NCBI GenBank assembly: GCA_035546855.1
Contig: DASZVY010000096.1
Location: 1 to 64,000 of the forward strand
Reading direction: 5' to 3'
DNA: 64,000 bases
Source: Nitrobacter sp035546855
GTDB lineage: Bacteria > Pseudomonadota > Alphaproteobacteria > Rhizobiales > Xanthobacteraceae
The notes beneath the pieces were generated by a model. That model saw only the letters and a program-made list of their open reading frames with translations, was not told the origin of the DNA and ran no database searches. This document shows, piece by piece, positions 1-8,198 of the stretch. The position numbers and the translations under genes are program-made. Within the stretch, counting starts at the first letter, position 1. Each line of letters begins with the position of its first letter.

Positions 1-153
1 GTGCCGGGCGCCAAGGGCGGCTGGATCACCGTGCGCGACGCGGTGAAGAAGGCGCTGCCGAAGGACGCGCCGAAGCCGGGCAAGTTCCGCGAGGCGGCTG
101 CCAAGGACTCCGGTGCGACGCCGGAAGCGCCGGCCCAGCAGGAGGGTGCGTGA
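1..153 (+). CDS. rplC: 50S ribosomal protein L3, C-terminal end (partial)
   Basis: The window opens inside this gene: the first 50 codons read in frame to a TGA at 151. The translated end starts VPGAKGGWI, the conserved C-terminal segment of bacterial L3, and then runs into a variable Ala/Pro/Lys-rich tail. L3 binds 23S rRNA near the peptidyl transferase centre and is an early assembly protein. Only the last part is visible, so the start and main fold cannot be judged. rplD follows after 1 nt, the standard S10-operon order (S10-L3-L4-L23-L2). Confidence 0.93.
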   Translation: MPGAKGGWITVRDAVKKALPKDAPKPGKFREAAAKDSGATPEAPAQQEGA

Positions 154-154
154 G

Positions 155-775
155 ATGGATATGAAGATCACCACCCTCGAGGGTAAGGAGGCGGGCTCGG
201 TGAGCCTGTCGCAGGACATCTTCGGGCTCGAGCCGCGCGCCGACCTGATCCAGCGCTGCGTCAACTGGCAGCTGGCCAAGCGCCAGCGCGGCACGCACAA
301 GGCCAAGGATCGTTCGGAGATCTGGCGGACCGGCAAGAAGATGTACGCGCAGAAGGGCACCGGCGGCGCCCGTCACGGCTCGGCCCGCGTGCCGCAGTTC
401 CGCGGCGGCGGTCGTGCCTTCGGTCCGGTCGTGCGCAGCCATGCCATCGACCTGCCGAAGAAGGTGCGCGCGCTGGCGCTGCGTCACGCTTTGTCGTCGA
501 AGGCCAAGGACGGCGGCATCGTCGTGCTCGACAAGGCGTCGGTGTCGGAGCCGAAGACCAAGGCGCTCGCCGCGCAGTTCGGCAAGCTCGGGCTGTCGAA
601 CGCGCTGATCATCGACGGCGCCACGCTCGACGCCAACTTCACGACGGCGGCGCGCAACATCCCGAACATCGACGTGCTGCCGGTGCAGGGCATCAACGTC
701 TACGACATCCTGCGGCGCAAGACTTTGGTGCTGACCAAGGCCGCGGTTGAGGCGCTGGAGGCGCGATTCAAATGA
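155..775 (+). CDS. rplD: 50S ribosomal protein L4
   Basis: 206-residue L4, the usual length. The conserved central extension is visible (GTGGARHGS followed by PQFRGGGRAFGP, about residues 66-90), which reaches into the exit tunnel region of 23S rRNA. The start is placed at the ATG one base after the rplC stop (MDMKITTLEG); an in-frame ATG two codons later is the alternative. An in-frame extension further upstream is translated rplC DNA in another frame and is not used. In enterobacteria L4 represses its own operon; nothing here shows whether that holds in this organism. The stop overlaps the rplW start by 4 nt (ATGA). Confidence 0.97.
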   Translation: MDMKITTLEGKEAGSVSLSQDIFGLEPRADLIQRCVNWQLAKRQRGTHKAKDRSEIWRTGKKMYAQKGTGGARHGSARVPQFRGGGRAFGPVVRSHAIDLPKKVRALALRHALSSKAKDGGIVVLDKASVSEPKTKALAAQFGKLGLSNALIIDGATLDANFTTAARNIPNIDVLPVQGINVYDILRRKTLVLTKAAVEALEARFK

Positions 776-1071
776 GCACCAGCGATCCCCGTCATTACGA
801 CGTCATCATCGCCCCGGTGATCACCGAGAAGGCGACCATGGCCTCGGAGCACAACAAGGTCATGTTCAAGGTCGCGCGCACCGCGACCAAGCCGCAGATC
901 AAGGAAGCGGTTGAGAAGCTGTTCGACGTCAAGGTCAAGAGCGTCAACACGCTGATCCGCGAGGGCAAGTTCAAGGCCTTCAAGAACCGCATGGGACAGC
1001 AGTCCGACGTCAAGCGCGCGATCGTGACTTTGGAAGAGGGTCACCGCATCGACGTGACCACGGGCCTCTAA
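772..1071 (+). CDS. rplW: 50S ribosomal protein L23
   Basis: 99-residue L23, typical bacterial length. It begins MSTSDPRHYDVIIAPVITEK, with the conserved P-V-I-T-E-K motif near the N-terminus and the basic NTLIREGKFKAF segment in the second half. L23 lies at the exit of the nascent-peptide tunnel and is the docking site for trigger factor and SRP. Its ATG overlaps the rplD stop (ATGA), so translation is probably coupled. Confidence 0.97.
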   Translation: MSTSDPRHYDVIIAPVITEKATMASEHNKVMFKVARTATKPQIKEAVEKLFDVKVKSVNTLIREGKFKAFKNRMGQQSDVKRAIVTLEEGHRIDVTTGL

Positions 1072-1083
1072 GGGAGCGGCGCG

Positions 1084-1917
1084 ATGGCATTGAAGACTTA
1101 CAATCCGACGACGCCGAGCCAGCGCCACCTGGTCATCGTCGATCGTTCGGGCCTGCACAAGGGCGCTCCGGTAAAGTCGCTGACCGAAGGTCAGCACTCG
1201 AGCGGCGGCCGCAACAATCACGGCCGCATCACCACGCGCTTCCGCGGCGGCGGCCACAAGCAGGCCTACCGCGTCATCGACTTCAAGCGGCGCAAGATGG
1301 ACGTGCCGGCGAAGGTCGAGCGGCTCGAATACGATCCGAACCGCACCGCGTTCATCGCGCTGATCAAGTACGAGGACGGCGAGCTCGCCTACATCCTGGC
1401 GCCGCAGCGCCTCGCCGCCGGCGACACCGTCCTCTCCTCGGAGAAGGCGGACATCAAGCCGGGCAACGCGCTGCCGCTCGGCAACATCCCGGTCGGCACG
1501 ATCGTGCACAACGTCGAACTCAAGATCGGCAAGGGCGGCCAGCTCGCTCGTTCCGCCGGCACCTACGTGCAGATCGTCGGCCGCGACCAGGATTACGTCA
1601 TCCTGCGTCTGTCGACGTCGGAGCAGCGCCTGGTGCACGGCCGCTGCATGGCGACCGTCGGCGCGGTGTCCAACCCGGACAACATGAACACGACGATCGG
1701 CAAGGCCGGCCGTCAGCGCTGGAAGGGCCGCATGCCGCACAACCGCGGCATCGTCATGAACCCGGTCGATCACCCGCACGGCGGTCGTACCAAGGGCGGC
1801 AAGCACTGGGTCACCCCGTGGGGCCAGCCGACCAAGGGCATGAAGACGCGCAAGAACAAGCGCACCACCAAATTCATCGTGGTCAGCCGTCACGACCGCA
1901 AGAAGAAGCAGAGCTAA
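1084..1917 (+). CDS. rplB: 50S ribosomal protein L2
   Basis: 277-residue L2, normal length. The C-terminal loop with NPVDHPHGG (about residues 223-231), which contains the histidine implicated in peptidyl transferase centre assembly, is intact, as are the GGRNNHGRITTRFRGGGHK segment and the very basic C-terminal tail. L2 helps join the subunits and shape the catalytic centre. A Shine-Dalgarno-like AGGGAGCG lies just before the ATG. It sits 12 nt after rplW and 3 nt before rpsS. Confidence 0.98.
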   Translation: MALKTYNPTTPSQRHLVIVDRSGLHKGAPVKSLTEGQHSSGGRNNHGRITTRFRGGGHKQAYRVIDFKRRKMDVPAKVERLEYDPNRTAFIALIKYEDGELAYILAPQRLAAGDTVLSSEKADIKPGNALPLGNIPVGTIVHNVELKIGKGGQLARSAGTYVQIVGRDQDYVILRLSTSEQRLVHGRCMATVGAVSNPDNMNTTIGKAGRQRWKGRMPHNRGIVMNPVDHPHGGRTKGGKHWVTPWGQPTKGMKTRKNKRTTKFIVVSRHDRKKKQS

Positions 1918-1920
1918 GTC

Positions 1921-2199
1921 ATGACCCGTTCAGCCTGGAAGGGCCCCTTCGTCGACGGTTACCTCCTGCGCAAGGCCGAGGCCGCGCGTTCGTCAGGCCG
2001 TCACGACGTGATCAAGATCTGGAGCCGCCGCTCGACCATCCTGCCGCAGTTCGTCGGTCTGACGTTCGGCGTCTACAACGGCCAGAAGCACGTCCCCGTG
2101 CTGGTGACCGAGGAGATGGTCGGCCACAAGTTCGGCGAGTTCTCGCCGACCCGCATTTTCTACGGCCATACGTCGGATCGTAAGGCCAAGCGCGCCTAA
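1921..2199 (+). CDS. rpsS: 30S ribosomal protein S19
   Basis: 92-residue S19, exactly the usual size. It starts MTRSAWKGPFVDGYLL and carries the conserved IKIWSRRSTILPQFVGLTF core and the HKFGEFSPTR segment. S19 sits in the head of the 30S subunit with S13 and contacts the A-site finger of the large subunit. It follows rplB with 3 nt between the stop and its ATG, in standard S10-operon position. Confidence 0.98.
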   Translation: MTRSAWKGPFVDGYLLRKAEAARSSGRHDVIKIWSRRSTILPQFVGLTFGVYNGQKHVPVLVTEEMVGHKFGEFSPTRIFYGHTSDRKAKRA

Positions 2200-2239
2200 G
2201 GGCGCGAGCCAAGTCAGTCAGGATCGAGAGACGATAGTC

Positions 2240-2626
2240 ATGGGCAAGCGCGCACGCGAAAGAGACCTCGCCGACAACGAGGCCAAGGCCGTGAGCAAGA
2301 TGCTGCGGGTCTCGCCGCAGAAGCTCAACCTGGTCGCGCAGTTGATCCGCGGCAAGAAGGTCGCGAGCGCGCTCGCCGACCTCGAATTCTCGCGCAAGCG
2401 CATCGCCAAGGACGTGCGCAAGTGCCTGGAATCGGCGATCGCCAACGCCGAGAACAACCACGATCTCGACGTCGACGATCTGATCGTGTCGGAAGCCCAT
2501 GTCGGCAATGGCATCGTGATGAAGCGTTTCGCCCCGCGCGGCCGTGGCCGTTCGGGCCGTGTCTATAAACCGTTCTCGCAACTGACGATCGTCGTTCGTC
2601 AGGTCGAGGCCGAGGCGAGCGCTTAA
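2240..2626 (+). CDS. rplV: 50S ribosomal protein L22
   Basis: 128-residue L22. The first ~15 residues (MGKRARERDLADNEAKA) are an alphaproteobacterial N-terminal variation. The core VSPQKLNLVAQLIRGKK and the beta-hairpin that lines the exit tunnel (APRGRGRSGRV, about residues 97-107) are present. Macrolide resistance in other bacteria maps to that hairpin; no deletion is evident. The 40 nt before it contain a GAGAGACGA stretch that can serve as ribosome-binding site. Confidence 0.97.
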   Translation: MGKRARERDLADNEAKAVSKMLRVSPQKLNLVAQLIRGKKVASALADLEFSRKRIAKDVRKCLESAIANAENNHDLDVDDLIVSEAHVGNGIVMKRFAPRGRGRSGRVYKPFSQLTIVVRQVEAEASA

Positions 2627-2645
2627 GAGAGCGCAGGAGAAAACG

Positions 2646-3341
2646 ATGGGTCAGAAGATCAATCCGATCGGGCTGCGTCTCGGCATCAACCGGACCTGGG
2701 ACTCCCGCTGGTATGCCGGCAAGGCCGAATACGGCAAGCTGCTGCACGAGGACGTCAAGATCCGCGAGATCCTGCACAAGGAACTGAAGCAGGCCGCCGT
2801 CGCCCGCATCGTGATCGAGCGTCCGCACAAGAAATGCCGCGTGACGATCCATTCGGCGCGCCCAGGCGTCGTGATCGGCAAGAAGGGCGCCGATATCGAC
2901 AAGCTGCGCAAAAAGGTCGCGGAGATCACCAAGTCCGACGTCGTCATCAACATCGTCGAAATCCGCAAGCCCGAACTCGATGCGACCCTGGTCGCGGAAT
3001 CGATCGCGCAGCAGCTTGAGCGCCGCGTCGCATTCCGCCGCGCCATGAAGCGCGCCGTGCAGTCGGCGATGCGCCTCGGCGCAGAGGGCATCCGCATCAA
3101 CTGCTCGGGTCGTCTCGGCGGCGCCGAAATCGCGCGTATGGAGTGGTATCGCGAAGGCCGCGTGCCGCTGCACACGCTGCGCGCCGACGTCGATTACGGC
3201 GTCGCGACCGCGTTCACGACGTTCGGCACCTGCGGCGTCAAGGTCTGGATCTTCAAGGGTGAAATCCTCGAGCACGATCCGATGGCCCAGGACAAGCGCA
3301 TGGCCGGAGAAGATACCCGTCCGCGCCGCGACGCGGCTTGA
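2646..3341 (+). CDS. rpsC: 30S ribosomal protein S3
   Basis: 231-residue S3, normal length. It starts MGQKINPIGLRLGI and contains the type II KH-domain GXXG element within VVIGKKGADIDKL (about residues 76-88), followed by the C-terminal S3 domain (SGRLGGAEIAR). S3 forms the mRNA entry channel with S4 and S5. A GCAGGAG ribosome-binding site precedes the ATG. The gene is followed by an unusual 82-nt spacer that carries a palindromic repeat before rplP. Confidence 0.98.
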   Translation: MGQKINPIGLRLGINRTWDSRWYAGKAEYGKLLHEDVKIREILHKELKQAAVARIVIERPHKKCRVTIHSARPGVVIGKKGADIDKLRKKVAEITKSDVVINIVEIRKPELDATLVAESIAQQLERRVAFRRAMKRAVQSAMRLGAEGIRINCSGRLGGAEIARMEWYREGRVPLHTLRADVDYGVATAFTTFGTCGVKVWIFKGEILEHDPMAQDKRMAGEDTRPRRDAA

Positions 3342-3346
3342 GCGAA

Positions 3347-3394
3347 GGCATGATCCCGAAAAGCGGGCACCGGTTTTCGGACCAGATCATGCTC
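3347..3394. repeat. Short palindromic repeat in the rpsC-rplP spacer
   Basis: The spacer contains GCATGAT...ATCATGC as outer arms and CCGAAAA...TTTTCGG as inner arms around a short loop. This matches from memory a short intergenic palindrome widely scattered in Rhizobiales genomes (form: GCATGATC-CGAAAA-n-TTTTCGG-n-GATCATGC). It is unlikely to be a terminator because there is no T-run and the operon continues. It could fold in the mRNA and affect processing or stability. The family assignment is from memory, not from a search. Confidence 0.75.
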
Positions 3395-3423
3395 AAAAGA
3401 CAGAAGGTTTGAGGGCGTAAGCC

Positions 3424-3837
3424 ATGATGCAACCAAAGAAGACGAAGTTCCGGAAGGCGCACAAAGGCCGCATCCACGGCGTTGCGTCCTCGGGCGCGAC
3501 GTTGGCGTTCGGCCAGTTCGGCCTGAAGGCGATGGCGCCGGACCGCGTCACCGCGCGCCAGATCGAAGCCGCGCGCCGCGCGCTGACCCGTCATATGAAG
3601 CGCGCCGGCCGCGTCTGGATCCGCGTGTTCCCGGACGTGCCGGTGTCGAAGAAACCTGCCGAAGTCCGCATGGGCTCGGGCAAGGGCGCGCCGGAACTGT
3701 GGGTCGCGCGCGTCAAGCCGGGCCGCATCATGTTCGAGATCGACGGTGTCAACCAGCAGATCGCGCGCGAGGCGCTGACGCTGGCGGCCGCCAAGCTGCC
3801 GATCAAGACGCGCTTCGTCGCGCGCATCGCGGAGTGA
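3424..3837 (+). CDS. rplP: 50S ribosomal protein L16
   Basis: 137-residue L16, the standard length. It begins MMQPKKTKFRKAHKGR; the second ATG (3427) is an equally possible start. The central RHMKRAGRVWIRVFPD and SGKGAPELWVARVKPG segments are conserved and lie next to the tRNA in the A and P sites. It follows rpsC after an 82-nt spacer with a palindromic repeat, longer than the other gaps in this part of the operon. Confidence 0.97.
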   Translation: MMQPKKTKFRKAHKGRIHGVASSGATLAFGQFGLKAMAPDRVTARQIEAARRALTRHMKRAGRVWIRVFPDVPVSKKPAEVRMGSGKGAPELWVARVKPGRIMFEIDGVNQQIAREALTLAAAKLPIKTRFVARIAE

Positions 3838-3842
3838 CCGAT

Positions 3843-4049
3843 ATGGCCCAGATGAAGACCGGAGACATCCGCGCAATGAGCGCCGATCAGATGGACGACG
3901 CCGTCGCCAGCCTGAAGAAGGAGCGCTTCAACCTTCGCTTCCAGCGCGCCACCGGGCAACTGGAGAACACCTCGCGGCTGCGCGAAGCCCGCCGCGATAT
4001 CGCACGCATCAAGACCATCGCCGCGCAAAAGCGCGCCGAGAAGAAGTAA
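3843..4049 (+). CDS. rpmC: 50S ribosomal protein L29
   Basis: 68-residue L29: an all-helical protein with the family signature [21 protein letters not shown] in the middle and a basic C-terminal helix. L29 lies by the tunnel exit next to L23. The ATG chosen ([12 protein letters not shown]) is 5 nt after the rplP stop; a longer in-frame reading that starts inside rplP is not supported. Followed by rpsQ after 11 nt. Confidence 0.95.
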
Positions 4050-4060
4050 GAGGCCGAACG

Positions 4061-4309
4061 ATGCCGAAACGTACGCTGCAGGGCGTGGTCGTCAGCGACA
4101 AGCAAGCCAAGACGGTTGTGGTGCGCGTCGATCGCCGCTTCACCCATCCGATCTACAAGAAGACGATCCGCCGTTCCAAGAACTACCATGCGCACGACGA
4201 GAACAACGAGTTCAAGCCCGGCGACGTGGTTTGGATCGAGGAAAGCAAGCCGATCTCGAAATTGAAGCGCTGGACCGTGGTCCGGGGCGAACAGAAGAAA
4301 ACTGCTTAA
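4061..4309 (+). CDS. rpsQ: 30S ribosomal protein S17
   Basis: 82-residue S17, an OB-fold primary binder of 16S rRNA. It starts [20 protein letters not shown] and has the conserved [19 protein letters not shown] segment and the [11 protein letters not shown] end. Usual length and usual position between rpmC and rplN. A ribosome-binding AAGAGG lies 12 nt before the start codon. Confidence 0.97.
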
Positions 4310-4347
4310 GCGCGACTTGCGCATCAGAAAGAGGACGAGGTGCATCA

Positions 4348-4716
4348 ATGATTCAGATGCAGACCAACCTCGACGTGGCCGATAATTCAGGCGCACGCCG
4401 TGTCATGTGCATCAAGGTGCTTGGAGGCTCCAAGCGCCGCTATGCAACGGTGGGCGACATCATCGTCGTGTCGATCAAGGAAGCCATTCCCCGCGGGAAG
4501 GTGAAGAAGGGCGACGTCATGAAGGCGGTCGTCGTGCGCGTGGCGAAGGACATCCGCCGCGCCGACGGCTCCGTCATCCGCTTCGACCGCAACGCCGCCG
4601 TGCTGATCAACAATCAGTCGGAGCCGGTCGGCACCCGTATCTTCGGGCCGGTGCCGCGCGAACTGCGCGCCAAGAACCACATGAAGATCATTTCGCTCGC
4701 GCCGGAGGTGCTGTGA
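4348..4716 (+). CDS. rplN: 50S ribosomal protein L14
   Basis: 122-residue L14, exactly the typical length. The start [19 protein letters not shown] is the canonical N-terminus, so the longer in-frame reading starting at 4231 inside rpsQ is rejected. L14 binds 23S rRNA and forms an intersubunit bridge; in several bacteria it is the target of the silencing factor RsfS. The TGA stop overlaps the rplX ATG by one base. Confidence 0.98.
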
Positions 4717-5030
4717 TGGCTGCCAAGATCCGGAAAGGTGACAAGGTCATCGTGCTCAGCGGCCGCGACAAGGGCCGCACCGGCGAGGTGTTCGAGGTGC
4801 GTCCGGACGAGGGGCGTGCGCTGGTTCGTGGCGTCAACCTGGTGAAGCGTCACCAGAAGCAGACCCAGAGCCAGGAAGGCGGCATCGTCTCCAAGGAGTC
4901 GCCGATCCACCTCTCCAACATCGCGATCGTCGGCAAGGACGGCAAGCCGACCCGCGTCGGGTTCAAGATTCAGGCCGACGGCACCAAGGTGCGTGTCGCC
5001 AAGCGTTCGGGAGCAGAGATCGATGGCTGA
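4716..5030 (+). CDS. rplX: 50S ribosomal protein L24
   Basis: 104-residue L24 with the KOW motif at the start (KIRKGDKVIVLSGRDKGRTG, residues 4-23) and the conserved NLVKRHQKQ segment. It is an assembly initiator at the 5' end of 23S rRNA. The ATG overlaps the rplN stop, and the last 8 nt overlap rplE, so translation of L14, L24 and L5 is probably coupled. Confidence 0.97.
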   Translation: MAAKIRKGDKVIVLSGRDKGRTGEVFEVRPDEGRALVRGVNLVKRHQKQTQSQEGGIVSKESPIHLSNIAIVGKDGKPTRVGFKIQADGTKVRVAKRSGAEIDG

Positions 5031-5580
5031 GACTGCTTACGTGCCGCGCCTGCGCGCGGAATATGACAAGAGCATCCGCGCCAAGCTGACCGAGCAGTTC
5101 GGCTATCAGAACGTGATGCAGGTGCCGCGGCTCGACAAGGTCGTCCTCAACATGGGCGTCGGCGAGGCCGTCAATGATCGCAAGAAGGCCGAGCTCGCGG
5201 CCGCCGACCTCGCGCTGATTGCCGGCCAGAAGCCGGTCGTCACCTATTCGCGCGTCGCCATCGCGACCTTCAAGCTGCGCGAAAACCAGCCGATCGGCGC
5301 CAAGGTCACGCTGCGCAAGGCGCGGATGTACGATTTCATCGATCGCCTGATCAACATCGCGCTGCCGCGCGTGCGCGACTTCCGTGGCCTCAACCCGAAA
5401 AGCTTCGACGGCCGCGGCAACTATTCGCTCGGCATCAAGGAGCACATCATTTTCCCCGAAATCGACTTCGACAAGATGGGGGAGACCTGGGGTATGGACG
5501 TCACGGTCTGCACGACGGCGCGGACCGACGACGAGGCCCGGGCGCTGTTGACCGCATTCAATTTCCCGTTCCGGCAGTGA
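5023..5580 (+). CDS. rplE: 50S ribosomal protein L5
   Basis: 185-residue L5. It carries the conserved VPRLDKVVLNMGVGEA segment (about residues 36-51), the GQKPVVT motif and the C-terminal LLTAFNFPF. L5 anchors 5S rRNA in the central protuberance. The start MAETAYVPRLR overlaps the end of rplX by 8 nt. Length is normal. Confidence 0.98.
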   Translation: MAETAYVPRLRAEYDKSIRAKLTEQFGYQNVMQVPRLDKVVLNMGVGEAVNDRKKAELAAADLALIAGQKPVVTYSRVAIATFKLRENQPIGAKVTLRKARMYDFIDRLINIALPRVRDFRGLNPKSFDGRGNYSLGIKEHIIFPEIDFDKMGETWGMDVTVCTTARTDDEARALLTAFNFPFRQ

Positions 5581-5625
5581 GACGCATTCAAAGCCTCTCA
5601 GACGCGGAAAGGTAAGGAGCCACGA

Positions 5626-5931
5626 ATGGCAAAGAAGAGTTCGATCGAGAAGAACAACCGGCGCAAGCGGATGACCAAGAACGCGGCTGCGAAGCGCGCG
5701 CGTCTCAAGGCCGTCATCGCCGACAAGACCAAGCCGATGGAAGAGCGGTTTGCCGCGACGCTGAAGCTCGCCGAGATGCCGCGCAATTCGTCGGCGACCC
5801 GCATCCGCAACCGGTGCGAACTGACCGGCCGGCCGCGCTCGAACTATCGCAAGAACAAGCTGAGCCGTATCGCGCTGCGCGAGCTTGGCTCCAAGGGCCT
5901 GGTTCCGGGTCTCGTGAAGTCGAGCTGGTAA
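5626..5931 (+). CDS. rpsN: 30S ribosomal protein S14
   Basis: 101-residue S14 of the long, zinc-free type: the C-terminal region reads RNRCELTGRPR, without the CxxC pairs of the zinc-binding form. It binds in the 30S head. The ATG has a good upstream AAGGAG. Position between rplE and rpsH is standard. Confidence 0.97.
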   Translation: MAKKSSIEKNNRRKRMTKNAAAKRARLKAVIADKTKPMEERFAATLKLAEMPRNSSATRIRNRCELTGRPRSNYRKNKLSRIALRELGSKGLVPGLVKSSW

Positions 5932-5942
5932 GGGAGGCGCAG

Positions 5943-6341
5943 ATGTCAACGCACGATCCGATCAGCGATCTCATCACCCGCATCCGCAATGCGCAGATGC
6001 GCAACAAGTCCAAGGTCTCGACTCCCGGCTCGAAGATGCGCGCCAACGTGCTCGAAGTTCTGAAGTCCGAGGGTTATATCCGCGGTTACGCCAGCGTCGA
6101 GCATGCGAGCGGCCGCAGCGAGATCGAGATCGAGCTGAAGTATTTTGACGGCGAGCCCGTGATCCGCGAGATCGAGCGCGTCTCCAAGCCGGGACGCCGC
6201 GTTTACGCCTCGGTGAAGAACCTGCCGCGCGTGAACAACGGGCTCGGAATTTCGGTGTTGTCGACGCCGAAGGGAATCATGGCTGACCACGACGCGCGGG
6301 ACGCGAATGTGGGCGGCGAAGTTCTCTTCACGGTGTTCTGA
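5943..6341 (+). CDS. rpsH: 30S ribosomal protein S8
   Basis: 132-residue S8. It starts MSTHDPISDLITRIRNAQM and ends with the conserved GLGISVLSTPKGIM...GGEVLFTVF. S8 binds helix 21 of 16S rRNA and in E. coli represses the spc operon at rplE; conservation of that control here is not shown. The ATG follows an AGGGAGG ribosome-binding site 11 nt after rpsN. The longer reading that starts inside rpsN is rejected. Confidence 0.98.
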   Translation: MSTHDPISDLITRIRNAQMRNKSKVSTPGSKMRANVLEVLKSEGYIRGYASVEHASGRSEIEIELKYFDGEPVIREIERVSKPGRRVYASVKNLPRVNNGLGISVLSTPKGIMADHDARDANVGGEVLFTVF

Positions 6342-6355
6342 GAAGGAAGCAAGTC

Positions 6356-6889
6356 ATGTCACGCGTTGGCAAGAAGCCTGTCACGGTGCCGTCCGGTGTG
6401 ACCGCGACCGTGGACGGGCAGACCGTCAGGATGAAGGGGCCGAAGGGTCAGCTTCAGTTCGTCGCTCACGACGACGTCGAGGTGAAGTTCGAGAGCGGCT
6501 CCGTGAAGGTCGCGCCGAGGTTCGAGACCAACCGCGCGCAGGCGATGTACGGCACCGCGCGCGCCCAGATCGCCAATCTCGTCGAGGGTGTCACCAAGGG
6601 CTTCGAGAAGAAGCTCGAGATCACCGGCGTTGGCTATCGCGCCGCGCTGCAGGGCAAGACCCTCCAGCTCGCGCTCGGCTACAGCCACGACGTGAACTAC
6701 GCGATTCCGGAAGGCATCACGATCACCGTGCCGAAGCCGACGGAAATCACCGTCGCCGGCACGGACAGCCAGCGCGTCGGCCAGGTTGCGGCTGAAATCC
6801 GCGCCTACCGTCCGCCGGAGCCCTACAAGGGCAAGGGCGTGAAGTACGCCGATGAATTCATCTTCCGCAAGGAAGGCAAGAAGAAGTAA
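6356..6889 (+). CDS. rplF: 50S ribosomal protein L6
   Basis: 177-residue L6 made of the two duplicated L6 folds. The second copy has the signature PYKGKGVKYADEFIFRKEGK at the C-terminus. It starts MSRVGKKPVTVPSGV after an AGAAGGAAG ribosome-binding site. L6 lies near the factor-binding site at the base of the stalk. Normal length and position. Confidence 0.98.
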   Translation: MSRVGKKPVTVPSGVTATVDGQTVRMKGPKGQLQFVAHDDVEVKFESGSVKVAPRFETNRAQAMYGTARAQIANLVEGVTKGFEKKLEITGVGYRAALQGKTLQLALGYSHDVNYAIPEGITITVPKPTEITVAGTDSQRVGQVAAEIRAYRPPEPYKGKGVKYADEFIFRKEGKKK

Positions 6890-6900
6890 CGGAGCCGGTG

Positions 6901-7263
6901 ATGTCGAAACTCAAGGTCACGAATGCCCGGCGCAAGCAGCGCGTGAGGATTGCGTTGCGCCGTTCCGCCAACGGCCGTCCGCGGCTGTCGGTGTTCCGCT
7001 CGTCGAAGCACATCTATGCCCAGGTCATCGACGACCAGAAGGGCGAGACGCTGGCATCGGCGTCGTCGCTGGAAAAGACGCTGCGCGAGGCCGGCAACAC
7101 CGGCGCCAACATCGATGCGGCCAAGGCCGTGGGCAAGCTGCTGGCGGAGCGCGCAGTCAAGAACGGCGTCAAGGAAGTCGTGTTCGATCGCGGCAGCTAT
7201 CTCTATCACGGCCGCGTCAAGGCGCTGGCCGATGCGGCCCGCGAGAGCGGATTGAGCTTCTGA
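6901..7263 (+). CDS. rplR: 50S ribosomal protein L18
   Basis: 120-residue L18, a 5S rRNA-binding protein of the central protuberance. Visible family features are the basic N-terminus (VTNARRKQRVRIALRR), the LSVFRSSKHIYAQVIDD strand-loop and the C-terminal DRGSYLYHGRVKALADAARE. The start is ATG at 6901; a GTG codon just before it is less likely. It follows rplF by 11 nt. Confidence 0.97.
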   Translation: MSKLKVTNARRKQRVRIALRRSANGRPRLSVFRSSKHIYAQVIDDQKGETLASASSLEKTLREAGNTGANIDAAKAVGKLLAERAVKNGVKEVVFDRGSYLYHGRVKALADAARESGLSF

Positions 7264-7332
7264 CGGAATTGAACGGATACAGGACCGGGGCGAAGGCCTC
7301 ACAGGGTAAGACTTTTAGGATCGGAAAACACC

Positions 7333-7908
7333 ATGGCAGGTGAACGCGAACGCGGCGGACGCGAACGGAGCAGGGATCGCGATGAGCGCGACAGCGAGTT
7401 CGTCGACAAGCTCGTCCACATCAACCGTGTGGCGAAGGTGGTCAAGGGCGGCAAGCGCTTCGGCTTCGCGGCGCTGGTCGTCATCGGCGACCAGAAGGGC
7501 CGGGTCGGGTTCGGCCACGGCAAGGCGCGAGAAGTTCCGGAAGCGATCCGCAAGGCGACCGAGGCGGCCAAGCGCAACCTGACGCGCGTGGCGCTGCGCG
7601 AAGGCCGCACGCTGCATCACGATATCGCCGGCCGCCATGGCGCGGGCCGCGTCTATCTGCGCGCCGCTCCGGCCGGTACCGGCATCATCGCGGGCGGCCC
7701 GATGCGCGCCGTGTTCGAGACGCTGGGCATCCAGGACGTGGTGGCCAAGTCGATCGGCTCGTCGAACCCCTACAACATGATCCGCGCGACCTTCGATGCC
7801 CTGAAACATCAGGATTCGCCGCGTTCGGTTGCCGCACGCCGCAACATCAAGGTGTCGACGCTGCAGTCGCGGCGCATCGGCGGTGACGCCGAAGCGGTTG
7901 CCGAATGA
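7333..7908 (+). CDS. rpsE: 30S ribosomal protein S5
   Basis: 191-residue S5 with an N-terminal, highly charged extension (about 25 residues rich in Arg/Glu/Asp) that is common in alphaproteobacteria. The dsRBD-like domain follows (FVDKLVHINRVAKVVKGGKR), then the GKAREVPEAIRKA segment and the C-terminal domain with GTGIIAGGPMRAVFE. S5 acts in decoding accuracy and at the mRNA entry site. Confidence 0.98.
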   Translation: MAGERERGGRERSRDRDERDSEFVDKLVHINRVAKVVKGGKRFGFAALVVIGDQKGRVGFGHGKAREVPEAIRKATEAAKRNLTRVALREGRTLHHDIAGRHGAGRVYLRAAPAGTGIIAGGPMRAVFETLGIQDVVAKSIGSSNPYNMIRATFDALKHQDSPRSVAARRNIKVSTLQSRRIGGDAEAVAE

Positions 7909-7987
7909 ATCAGGCTGATCCGGGAGGGCGGCTCGCGCCTTCCTGACCGATCCAGCCGGACGAGACAGGATTTTTGGAGTGACGACG

Positions 7988-8191
7988 ATGGCCAAGACTG
8001 CGAACAAGGCCGCAAAGACGATCAAGGTCGAGCAGACCGGCAGCGCAATCCGCCGCCATCACTCGCAGCGCTCGACGCTGATCGGGCTCAAGCTCAACAA
8101 GATCGGTCGGGTCGCCGAATTGCAGGATACGCCTGAGGTTCGCGGCATGATCGCCAAGGTTCAGCATCTCGTCCGCGTGGTCGAGAAGTAG
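7988..8191 (+). CDS. rpmD: 50S ribosomal protein L30
   Basis: 67-residue L30 (usually about 60) with the family core GSAIRRHHSQRSTLIGLKLN and LVRVVEK at the end. The start is the ATG giving MAKTANKAAKT; a GTG three codons upstream is less likely. It lies 79 nt after rpsE in standard spc order. A spacer with two palindromes separates it from rplO. Confidence 0.95.
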   Translation: MAKTANKAAKTIKVEQTGSAIRRHHSQRSTLIGLKLNKIGRVAELQDTPEVRGMIAKVQHLVRVVEK

Positions 8192-8198
8192 GATTCAC

